DNA of 5,886 nt from contig CAZIEB010000032.1 of the NCBI GenBank assembly GCA_964538665.1, positions 1 through 5,886 of the forward strand, read 5' to 3'. Made by a program: the position numbers and the translations under genes. The DNA is from JAPUDQ01 sp964538665 (GTDB lineage: Bacteria > Patescibacteriota > Saccharimonadia > Saccharimonadales > Saccharimonadaceae). Below the pieces are notes generated by a model. The model was not told where the DNA came from, made no database searches, and worked only from the letters and a program-made list of their open reading frames with translations. Shown here piece after piece: positions 1-5,245 of the stretch (position 1 is its first letter; each line of letters opens with the position of its first letter).

Positions 1-3
1 CTA

Positions 4-11
4 CTCTCCTT
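4..11 (-). promoter_or_regulatory. Shine-Dalgarno of a gene starting off the left edge
   Basis: On the minus strand this reads AAGGAGAG, a strong ribosome binding site. No start codon in a suitable position lies inside the window (positions 1-3 read TAG on the minus strand), so the start of the gene must lie just left of position 1. Together with the minus-strand promoter at 57-85 this shows that a minus-strand gene, divergent from the toxin-antitoxin operon, begins immediately outside the window. Its product cannot be known from here. Confidence 0.6.
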
Positions 12-56
12 GTAAATCTTGCTGTCGATCAATTTGCCTCTCGATCAACTGTGTAC

Positions 57-85
57 ATAGTATCATTTTTTGTATTTTATGTCAA
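57..85 (-). promoter_or_regulatory. sigma-70-type promoter with extended -10, for the left-hand divergent gene
   Basis: Reading the minus strand, TTGACA (80-85) is followed by a 17-nt spacer and TACTAT (57-62), with TG one base upstream of the -10 hexamer, so it is a full consensus -35 plus extended -10. Transcription would start near position 50, giving a leader of about 45 nt that carries the AAGGAGAG ribosome binding site at 4-11. The architecture is the same as that of the plus-strand promoter at 150-178. Confidence 0.6.
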
Positions 86-124
86 TAATGTGTTGGCTAT
101 ACTTTAGTATTACAGAGGTAGCAT

Positions 125-204
125 AAGCTCTTTCCATGTCAAAACATGATTGACAGAAGTCATTATCTGTGCTAGACTGCGGGTAGATCAAGTAGAAAGA
201 GCTT
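125..204. repeat. 10-bp perfect inverted repeat flanking the mntA promoter
   Basis: AAGCTCTTTC at 125-134 is the exact reverse complement of GAAAGAGCTT at 195-204. The arms are separated by 60 nt and bracket the plus-strand promoter at 150-178; the right arm overlaps the possible TTG start at 203. It could be a pair of regulator half-sites or a weak RNA/DNA structure; the function is not shown by sequence alone, and a 10-bp match could be chance. Confidence 0.4.
150..178 (+). promoter_or_regulatory. promoter of the AbrB-MntA/HepT operon, extended -10
   Basis: TTGACA (150-155), a 17-nt spacer and TAGACT (173-178) preceded by TGC (170-172), which is an extended -10. The start of transcription would be near 185. 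That leaves an 18-nt leader if translation starts at the TTG at 203, or about 57 nt if it starts at the ATG at 242. The second TGTCAA at 137-142 forms an inverted pair with the -35 box. Confidence 0.65.
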
Positions 205-209
205 GAAAG

Positions 210-229
210 TGTATACAAATGTATATACA
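210..229. promoter_or_regulatory. two tandem palindromes, candidate operator
   Basis: TGTATACA (210-217) and TGTATATACA (220-229) are both perfect palindromes, two bases apart, just downstream of the predicted transcription start and upstream of the ATG at 242. The adjacent gene encodes an AbrB/MazE-like domain, a family that commonly binds its own promoter at AT-rich symmetric sites, so autoregulation is a reasonable inference. A related TGTACA palindrome lies at 52-57 next to the divergent promoter. Confidence 0.45.
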
Positions 230-241
230 ATTGACACCACT

Positions 242-706
242 ATGAATACTATCACCGCAAAACTCTACAAATCGGGCAACAGCTACTCTCTGCGTATCCC
301 TATGGGCATCGTCAAGTACCTCGGGCTCCAAGCAGGGCACGACGTCACCGTCGGCGAGCTCCGTCCTGCAGCAACATCGTCACCTGCCCCACCCTCGTCC
401 GCACCAACACTTCATACGACCAACGAACTCGCATTGCCGCTGCCGCTTGAATCACTTCGCCGCGAACTCCGCCGCCACGGTGTCACAAAAGCCCACGTCT
501 TCGGCAGCTACGCTAGAGGCCAAGCTCGCCCAGATAGTGATCTTGACCTGCTTGTTGAACTCACCCCAGGCACCAGCTATCTCGACCTTGGCGGCCTCCA
601 GTACACCCTTGAACAGATTGCTGGTTGCAAGGTTGACATCGCTACGCGTCTCAATCCTCACTTTGCCTCCTATGCAGCTAAAGATATGAAAGCGCTGCTG
701 TCATGA
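242..706 (+). CDS. mntA: MntA-type nucleotidyltransferase antitoxin with N-terminal AbrB-like domain
   Basis: Antitoxin of a HEPN/MNT toxin-antitoxin module. In the characterised MntA-HepT system the MNT protein blocks the ribonuclease by transferring AMP to a tyrosine of its active site. Residues about 1-40 resemble the AbrB/SpoVT/MazE swapped-hairpin DNA-binding fold (AKLYKSGNSYSLRIP...VKYLGLQAGHDVTV). A Pro/Ser/Ala/Thr-rich linker covers about 41-60, and a minimal nucleotidyltransferase domain about 68-154. The catalytic signature is complete: G88-S89, ten residues, D100-x-D102, and a third likely metal ligand D132 in KVDIATR. The ATG at 242 was chosen because it matches the natural start of AbrB-like domains; an upstream in-frame TTG at 203 would add 13 residues and has only a poorly placed purine stretch before it. 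Neither start has a convincing ribosome binding site. The stop overlaps the next start (ATGA), the usual coupling in such modules. The fusion is unusual, since MntA antitoxins are normally the stand-alone MNT domain. Confidence 0.85.
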   Translation: MNTITAKLYKSGNSYSLRIPMGIVKYLGLQAGHDVTVGELRPAATSSPAPPSSAPTLHTTNELALPLPLESLRRELRRHGVTKAHVFGSYARGQARPDSDLDLLVELTPGTSYLDLGGLQYTLEQIAGCKVDIATRLNPHFASYAAKDMKALLS

Positions 707-1050
707 ATAAATCCCCCGCCCCGCACCTCGCCTACATCATCGATACCCTCGAAAAGATTGCCACTCTCACCCCTGATACGCGCGAAGCATTCGCTACCGA
801 CATGAATGCTCAAGACGCAACGCTCATGCGCCTCCAAGACATCGGCGAGCAGCTTGTCCATATCCGCGACCAATTCCCCGAATTTTGGAAGATACACCAC
901 TCCGATACATGGTTCAAGATGATCGGCCTGCGCAATATCATCTCGCATGGGTACCGAGAAATCGATTTTGATATCATCTGGACAGTAGTACGAGAGCAGC
1001 TCGATGATTTTACTGCCTCTATTAAGACATCGTTAGAGCAGGTACGCTAA
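703..1050 (+). CDS. hepT: HepT-type HEPN ribonuclease toxin (DUF86 family)
   Basis: Small all-helical HEPN protein of 115 residues, the usual size for HepT toxins, which cleave RNA when free of their MNT partner. The diagnostic Rx4HxY motif is intact as RNIISHGY at residues 77-84: R77 and H82 form the expected catalytic pair and Y84 is the residue expected to be AMPylated by the antitoxin. The preceding stretch RLQDIGEQLVHIRDQFPEF (43-61) and the WFKMIGLRN helix are typical of the family. The ATG overlaps the antitoxin stop by four bases, so translation is probably coupled and the order is antitoxin first. The protein should act in the cytoplasm as a dimer. No truncation is seen. Confidence 0.9.
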   Translation: MNKSPAPHLAYIIDTLEKIATLTPDTREAFATDMNAQDATLMRLQDIGEQLVHIRDQFPEFWKIHHSDTWFKMIGLRNIISHGYREIDFDIIWTVVREQLDDFTASIKTSLEQVR

Positions 1051-1072
1051 GGTTGTAAGCCTAAAAACCACT

Positions 1073-1829
1073 ATGGACGATCAACAAAATTCCCAAACTA
1101 ACCCTATTCTCGACATTATCCGCAAGGCCGGCCTGACCGAGAGCCAGGCCAAAGGCTACTTGGCGCTCATCGAGCATGGCACACTCACTCCTACCGAGCT
1201 GGCCGATCACACCAGCGAGTCCCGCACCAACGCCTATATGATCTGTGAAAAGCTTGAAAAACTCGGCCTCGCCACAAAAACCGATGCAAAGAAATCTACC
1301 TACAAACCCTCCCACCCCTCCGCGCTCGAAACCCTCGCTGAAAAACGCCGCAAGATTGTTCAACGCGACGAAAAAGCCGTCAAAGACGGTCTTGGTGAGC
1401 TGATCAACCATTTCTACCAATATCAATCAACACCCGGAGTGGAAGTCGACTATGGTGGCGAAGGTATCGAGAAAATACGTGCGAGGACACTTCAGAAAGG
1501 ACAAGAGCTCTTGTTTGTCCGCAGTGCAGCAGATAGTGATTATGATCACGAAAAACTGCACGAATTCATCGAGAAGCGCGTTGCGGCCGGTATACATGCT
1601 CAAAGCATTGCGTCAGAGCATCATTCGACAACATCAAACCACGAGCAACTAGACAAATGGCTGCTCAAGCGCACGCTCTTACCAGAGGCAATGTACTCTG
1701 CGGCAGTTGAAATCGATATCTTTGGTGACACTGTCGCATTTGTCGACTTTGGTAATGGTGCAATGAGTGCCATGATTACCAGCGAATCAATAGCCGAAGC
1801 TATGCGGCAGCTTTTTCTGATCGCGAAGC
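1073..1829 (+). CDS. TrmB-family transcriptional regulator, 3' end lost in assembly gap
   Basis: The N-terminus is a TrmB/MarR-like winged helix: an AGLTESQAKGYLALIEHG helix pair (about 19-36), a TPTELADHTSESRTNAY recognition region (39-55) and LEKLGLATKT running into the wing. A long charged helix at about 83-112 is a likely dimerisation coil. Residues about 125-252 hold an alpha/beta effector domain beginning VEVDYGGEGIEKIR and including ELLFVRSAADSDYDHEK. At least 252 residues are encoded before the N run; the family is usually around 250-270, so only a short tail is probably missing. The ATG at 1073 has no visible ribosome binding site. It lies 22 nt after hepT with no terminator between, so it may be the third gene of that operon. 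TrmB proteins often respond to sugars, but no ligand can be inferred here. The reading frame beyond the gap is not trusted. Confidence 0.8.
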
Positions 1830-1839
1830 NNNNNNNNNN
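1830..1839. other. assembly gap (10 N)
   Basis: Ten undetermined bases join two contig ends. The real length is unknown, as a run of exactly ten is a common placeholder. The gap falls between the 3' ends of two convergent genes, so it hides the C-termini of both the TrmB regulator and the large minus-strand protein, and any terminator between them. Confidence 0.97.
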
Positions 1840-3503
1840 CGCGGCCAGGAGATCAGGCACATCCTCCCGCTGCCGCGCCCAAGCGCAAGATGGCGGAACT
1901 TCGCTTGCATAAACTCTGCGAGGTTGGCGAACTCGCGTTTGCGGCCATATTCTAGCGATAGTGCCGTGTGATAACCGAGCGATCTTCCCCGACCGAGAGA
2001 CCTTTTGCGTAATTTGTTTCCAAGTGATATCACACGCGCCACTCGAACATTAGGGTTATCTTCTTGCCCACGCAGGCTGCCAATATCAAGCGCAGCCGAT
2101 AACCACTCGTTCGTCGCATCAAACGCAGCCTTGCCGCCGTTGACATCGCGCAGTATTCCCTCTAGATCGATACGAATACTTAACGCATAGCGCCGACGGT
2201 AGCTGCTGATGCTAACAGGGATATACTCGCCGTTTTTGCTCATGACATCAGCAGAGAAGTTGATCTGCGCTTCTTCGGAATGTTCCAGGCCTTTACGATG
2301 TTCGCCTTGTCGCTCTCCAAATGGCTTGATTTGTACTAGCACATCGCTTTCCTCACCAAGATGCCATGCGGTTCGGTTTGCTTCATCGTACGTAGACGAT
2401 ACCCTATTTGATCGATATCCCTCCTCGATACGGCGCAGGCCCATACTCAAGAGGTCCAGGGCATCAGTCACCTCTGATATATCAGAGATAGTTATTCGCC
2501 TTCCCAGAACTTTCGCACTGGCCAATCCCTGCTCAGCTAATTCCTTGGCTACATAAAGCGCTTCGGTCACGCGCTCACCAATCGCCCGCCCGACCTCTGA
2601 ACTGATCCTCTTATCATACCCATCGAACATTTCGGCAAAGCGCCCGCTATATTCGCGAATCTCACTTATTTTTTCCAAGATAGGCTTCAGATCCTGTTCT
2701 GACGTTTTCTCAACGACCGAAAGCAGTGTCTCGCCAAATTCTTCACCATATTCTGTTGCCAGAAAAGAGTCTAGGAAGGCCATCCTGATAGGTTCTGGGA
2801 CACGCTGCGCCACCTTTTCATAATGGCTATATTCATCAGGTGACGACTTAAGTAGGAACTCCAGAAAAAGCGTGGACGGAAAATTTTCTCCGAAATATTT
2901 TCTTTTATAGTCTAGCGTTCTCGATACAAAAGACAGAAATTTGCTTGATTGCGCGAATGTGCTGAAAGCCTCCTGTTCTGTGGTCTGCGCAGCGGCTTTT
3001 AGCGCTTCAGGGGTCGGTTGATTCATGATTTCCGATGCCACCGTCATGACTTCACCATCATACTCGATCACTGGCTTTAAGGTGCCATTGCTATACTCTA
3101 CTGACCAATCCTGTTGCTCCGCAATTTCCAGGCAGTACCGGGAAAACTGACGACCTAACTCTGAGCGGAACGGAAAGTTATCCTGACGGGCAATGCGAAG
3201 AAATTGATCTGCGACTTCGTAAACTCCATTAGCGTCAGCAATAGCGGGGTGTCCAAAACTGTAAGACAGACTGAATTTTTGCAGAACCAGAAGCTCCTCG
3301 CGAGGCGTAAATGCGCTGGGGTTCATTTCATATGTCCTCAGCGCCTCGCGGACCGATTCATCAAAAAACTCTACTCCACTCCCTCGTTCACGAAAGAAAC
3401 TATCAGGAAATACGTATGCTTCTGCAGAATCATTAGAGACAGCAAGCTCTAGCTCGTCTGAACCTGCTGACCTATGGATTTCGTGATTAACTGCGGTGGA
3501 CAT
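1840..3503 (-). CDS. large hypothetical protein, C-terminus lost in gap
   Basis: I do not recognise this protein. It has at least 554 residues, with no signal peptide, membrane helix or obvious catalytic motif, so it is probably a soluble cytoplasmic protein. Residues 1-60 are acidic. Residues about 165-365 look almost wholly helical with many charged heptad-like stretches (for example LKPILEKISEIREYSGRF, 272-289). Residues about 385-450 look beta-rich (VLVQIKPF, INFSADV, YIPVSISSYRRRYALSIRI). A basic stretch lies at 496-523 (NKLRKRSLGRGRSLGYH). The ATG at 3503 was chosen because the upstream in-frame ATGs overlap the promoter elements at 3529-3557 or lie upstream of the expected transcription start near 3522. 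An AGAGG at 3520-3524 lies rather far from the ATG. It lies downstream of the FMN reductase on the same strand but has its own promoter. Base composition looks slightly more AT-rich than the left-hand genes. Confidence 0.75.
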
Positions 3504-3528
3504 ATTTGTTTTTCGTTTACCTCTATTC

Positions 3529-3550
3529 ATCATAGCACAAGCGCTATGAT
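3529..3550. promoter_or_regulatory. inverted repeat overlapping the -10 box, candidate operator
   Basis: ATCATAGC (3529-3536) and GCTATGAT (3543-3550) are perfect 8-bp inverted arms with a 6-nt spacer. The left arm contains the -10 hexamer of the minus-strand promoter and the right arm fills its spacer, so a protein bound here would occlude RNA polymerase. The binding protein is unknown. Confidence 0.45.
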
Positions 3551-3557
3551 TTGTCAA
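3529..3557 (-). promoter_or_regulatory. strong extended -10 promoter of the large hypothetical gene
   Basis: On the minus strand TTGACA (3552-3557), a 17-nt spacer and TATGAT (3529-3534) preceded by TGC. Transcription would start near 3522, about 20 nt before the ATG at 3503. The -35 box lies 21 nt beyond the stop of the FMN reductase gene, so the large gene can be expressed independently of it. Confidence 0.7.
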
Positions 3558-3577
3558 GAGGTGGAACAGGGGCCAGC

Positions 3578-4162
3578 CTAACCGCGGGCGGTTTTGAGGG
3601 CGGCGGCGTACCAGGCTAGGGTCTCGAGAGCGCCGGTTAGTGGGCCTTCAGTTTTCTTGACAGCATCAGATTGGGCAACACCTTGCTCATCGATAGAGTT
3701 ATCCATAGCGATGAAACCAAATACATTGACGCTGTTTGGCACCGGTGCAGCACCGATGTTAGCATTGAGCACCAGTTTGACCTGCTCTGCCGCTCGCGCA
3801 CCGCCGACACCACCGTGACTGACGACCATAAATGGCTTTTTCATAATCTGATGGCCGATGTAATCAATCGCATCTTTGAGCGCGCCGGACATGCCGTGGT
3901 TGTACTCTGGCGTGACGAAGACATAGCCATCGGCCGCGTCGAGAGCATCCAACCACTGCTTGAGGGCACCGGTTGGCTCGCGCTGATCATTCATCATCGG
4001 AGGGATAGCTTCTTCAAAACGCGGCAGGTTAAGCGTCGCAAGATCAATCACACTCACCTCTGTATCTTTTAGTGTATTTTTCGCAACACCCTCTACCCAC
4101 TTACTGACTCTTCCGGTAGCGTTACCGGGCCGCACGCTGCCACTAATAATCAATATGTTCAT
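3578..4162 (-). CDS. NADPH-dependent FMN reductase-like flavoprotein
   Basis: A 194-residue flavodoxin-like protein of the FMN_red family, which includes azoreductase, chromate/quinone reductase and SsuE-type enzymes that use NAD(P)H to reduce FMN, quinones or azo compounds. The N-terminal strand and phosphate loop are MNILIISGSVRPGNATGR (1-18), with the typical GSxR pattern. PEYNHGMSGALKDAIDYI (85-102) is the family's flavin-contacting motif, and SHGGVGGARAAEQVK (115-129) matches the third flavin loop. The length is usual for the family. The ATG at 4162 follows AAGGAG (4170-4175) by 7 nt. It is divergent from a broken HxlR-type regulator, an arrangement seen for YodB/azoreductase pairs, suggesting induction by quinones or other electrophiles. 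The exact substrate cannot be told from sequence. Confidence 0.88.
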   Translation of the reverse strand: MNILIISGSVRPGNATGRVSKWVEGVAKNTLKDTEVSVIDLATLNLPRFEEAIPPMMNDQREPTGALKQWLDALDAADGYVFVTPEYNHGMSGALKDAIDYIGHQIMKKPFMVVSHGGVGGARAAEQVKLVLNANIGAAPVPNSVNVFGFIAMDNSIDEQGVAQSDAVKKTEGPLTGALETLAWYAAALKTARG

Positions 4163-4180
4163 ATTTTTTCTCCTTTTGCT

Positions 4181-4196
4181 ATACTATATATAGTAT
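4181..4196. promoter_or_regulatory. 16-bp perfect palindrome upstream of the FMN reductase
   Basis: ATACTATATATAGTAT reads identically on both strands and lies 5 nt upstream of the reductase ribosome binding site. It shares the half-site TACTATA with the second palindrome at 4211-4231. Its position fits an HxlR-dimer operator overlapping the reductase promoter; a clear -35/-10 pair for the reductase could not be assigned. Confidence 0.5.
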
Positions 4197-4208
4197 TAGT
4201 CTAATGTA

Positions 4209-4217
4209 TGTTACTAT
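4209..4217 (+). promoter_or_regulatory. extended -10 element of the hxlR-like gene
   Basis: TGT followed by TACTAT gives an extended -10; the expected -35 region (about 4189-4194, TATAGT) is poor. Transcription would start near 4224, only about 11 nt before the ATG at 4235, so the transcript would be nearly leaderless. No ribosome binding site is visible. Confidence 0.4.
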
Positions 4218-4231
4218 ACAAAGTATAGTAA
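4211..4231. promoter_or_regulatory. 21-bp palindrome with 9-bp arms upstream of hxlR
   Basis: TTACTATAC (4211-4219) and GTATAGTAA (4223-4231) are perfect inverted arms with a 3-nt spacer AAA, ending 3 nt before the regulator ATG. The size and symmetry fit an HxlR/MarR-type dimer site. The left arm contains a TGT-TACTAT extended -10 (4209-4217), so binding would also repress the regulator's own transcription. Confidence 0.6.
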
Positions 4232-4234
4232 ATC

Positions 4235-4564
4235 ATGGAAGATACATCACCCCGCCTCAGTTGTCTGCGTAGCGCAGCCGATATACTCGGCAGCAAATGG
4301 ACTGCTCTGATCCTGCGTTAGCTCGTAGGTGGTCCGCGACGTTACTGTGAGATCGAGCGCGCTATCCCCGACATCAACCCCCGCACCCTGTCGCAAAGAC
4401 TCGAAACCCTGCAGCAACACGCAATTATCACCGAATCCGACAATCGTTATGAACTCACTCGCAAGGGCAAGGACCTACTGCCCATCCTCTGTGACATGGC
4501 CGACTGGAGCGCCCGCTACCCCCGCCCCAACCATCTCCACAACCCAACCCACAACACCGCCTAA
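4235..4564 (+). pseudogene. HxlR-family winged-helix regulator interrupted by an in-frame TAG
   Basis: Read through, this frame gives a 109-codon HxlR-type winged helix of normal length. It has C10 near the family's N-terminal redox cysteine, then AADILGSKWTALILR (14-28), GGPRRYCEIERAIPDIN (32-48), the recognition helix RTLSQRLETLQQH (50-62) and RYELTRKGKDLLPIL in the wing and beyond. Codon 29 (4319-4321) is TAG, where the family almost always has Glu or Asp in ILRELxxGPRRF, so a single G-to-T change of GAG explains it. The frame is otherwise intact, with no shift and no usable restart nearby, so this is a recent nonsense mutation, a sequencing error or, less likely, a suppressed amber codon. 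The divergent FMN reductase and the palindromes between them suggest a YodB-like redox repressor of that enzyme. The stop codon TAA (4562-4564) touches the left hairpin of the transposase element. Confidence 0.8.
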
Positions 4565-4592
4565 CCTGTCCAAGGAACTTCCTTGGACAGGT
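4564..4592. repeat. left hairpin of RAYT element
   Basis: ACCTGTCCAAGGAA (4564-4577) and TTCCTTGGACAGGT (4579-4592) are perfect 14-bp inverted arms around a single C. The 25-nt core (4566-4590) is the same as the core of the right hairpin at 5249-5273 read on the other strand. It starts within the stop codon of the hxlR-like gene and ends 4 nt from the stop of the transposase, so it may also terminate transcription from either side. It probably serves as a recognition hairpin for the transposase. Confidence 0.85.
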
Positions 4593-4596
4593 CGTG

Positions 4597-5229
4597 CTAG
4601 TCCTCTTGTGTAGCAAGCTGGTATTTAAGCCGGTTCCGTAGTTCATGATACTCTGCGTTATCGGCGATAGACCGCGAGTAGTTATCGACCTCCGTCGGAG
4701 TCGCGACTAATTTTTCAGGATGGATCCATTCAGCACTTCGCAGTCGCACAAAATAACCCAGGCTAGAGTACTTGTATTCTTCTGGCGAGGCGCCAATATC
4801 AAGTGGATTCAGGTGTATATACCGACTCACGTGCCACAAATACGCATCGCTCGTGATTCGCGAGGCAAGAAAATTACTCTGGAAAACCGGACCAACCCGA
4901 AGGTATTTCTTGTTGAAGTATCGGCTATACGATGTCATCATGCTTCGCATCAGCTTCTCTATACCCTGCCTTTCCTTGAGATAAAACAGGAAATGAAAAT
5001 GGTTTGGCATTAAGCAATACGCCACCAGCTCGACTTGCGGTGCGTAATGTGGCACAATTCGGCCCTTTTTATCCATCGCTGGTTCACGTGACAAATGTCG
5101 TTTGAAAAGCGAGAGCATGTACAAATAGTCTTGATCATCACGAAATATATCCATCTTCGCAACGCCTCTGTTATAGGTGTGGTAATACTCATCCTCACCG
5201 TATTCCTTGATCACATTTTTCGTTGGCAT
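4597..5229 (-). CDS. RAYT-type Y1 HUH transposase (REP-associated / IS200-like)
   Basis: A 210-residue single-strand DNA transposase of the Y1_Tnp family. The N-terminal part YYHTYNRGVAKMDIF (15-29) is a family hallmark. The HUH metal motif is H77-F-H79 inside YCLMPNHFHFLF (71-82), the catalytic tyrosine is Y101 or Y104 in SYSRYFNKKY (100-109), and VGPVFQSNF (112-120) and SRYIHLNPLDIG (135-146) are the conserved blocks that separate RAYTs from classical IS200 TnpA. It appears intact. The ATG at 5229 was chosen over one at 5256, which lies inside the right hairpin. A -10 box at 5236-5241 places the transcription start at or next to this ATG. Such proteins nick and join DNA at hairpins; in bacteria they are often single-copy and domesticated to act on REP repeats. 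Confidence 0.92.
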   Translation of the reverse strand: MPTKNVIKEYGEDEYYHTYNRGVAKMDIFRDDQDYLYMLSLFKRHLSREPAMDKKGRIVPHYAPQVELVAYCLMPNHFHFLFYLKERQGIEKLMRSMMTSYSRYFNKKYLRVGPVFQSNFLASRITSDAYLWHVSRYIHLNPLDIGASPEEYKYSSLGYFVRLRSAEWIHPEKLVATPTEVDNYSRSIADNAEYHELRNRLKYQLATQED

Positions 5230-5235
5230 ATTTCT

Positions 5236-5244
5236 ATCATAACA
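5236..5244 (-). promoter_or_regulatory. extended -10 of the transposase gene
   Basis: On the minus strand TGT-TATGAT (5236-5244) is an extended -10 without a good -35; the -35 region falls in the hairpin at 5246-5276. Transcription would start at about 5229, the A of the ATG, so the message would be leaderless. No ribosome binding site is present. Confidence 0.45.
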
Positions 5245-5245
5245 G

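Noticed and set aside
231..259. A third TTGACA at 231 as a -35 box for an internal promoter
   Set aside because: Nothing like a -10 box lies 16-18 nt downstream, and the sequence there is already AbrB-domain coding.
1830..1912. Continuation of the TrmB frame through the Ns to 1912, and of the large minus-strand frame to 1800
   Set aside because: Both cross undetermined bases and then run antisense through the other gene; the joined residues have no family resemblance.
3501..3557. Start of the large minus-strand gene at 3557, 18 residues upstream of the chosen ATG
   Set aside because: That start codon overlaps the -35 box of a strong promoter and lies upstream of the expected transcription start near 3522; the ATG at 3503 is the first usable one.
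3580..3595. AACCGC-GG-GCGGTT with a short T run as a terminator
   Set aside because: It lies in the last codons of the FMN reductase, the T run is on the strand with no gene reading into it, and the 2-nt loop is too tight; chance is as likely.
3671..4072. Plus-strand open frame of 133 codons antisense to the FMN reductase
   Set aside because: The minus-strand frame has clear flavoprotein motifs and a ribosome binding site; the plus-strand one has neither.
4235..4564. Recoded stop codon as an alternative genetic code
   Set aside because: CPR recoding known to me concerns TGA, while here the codon is TAG; TAG also ends the FMN reductase and transposase genes, and TGA ends mntA, so the standard bacterial code fits.
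4329..4613. Plus-strand open frame of 94 codons over the hxlR region
   Set aside because: It is the +1 shadow of the hxlR-like frame, rich in Pro/Thr/Ser with no family resemblance.
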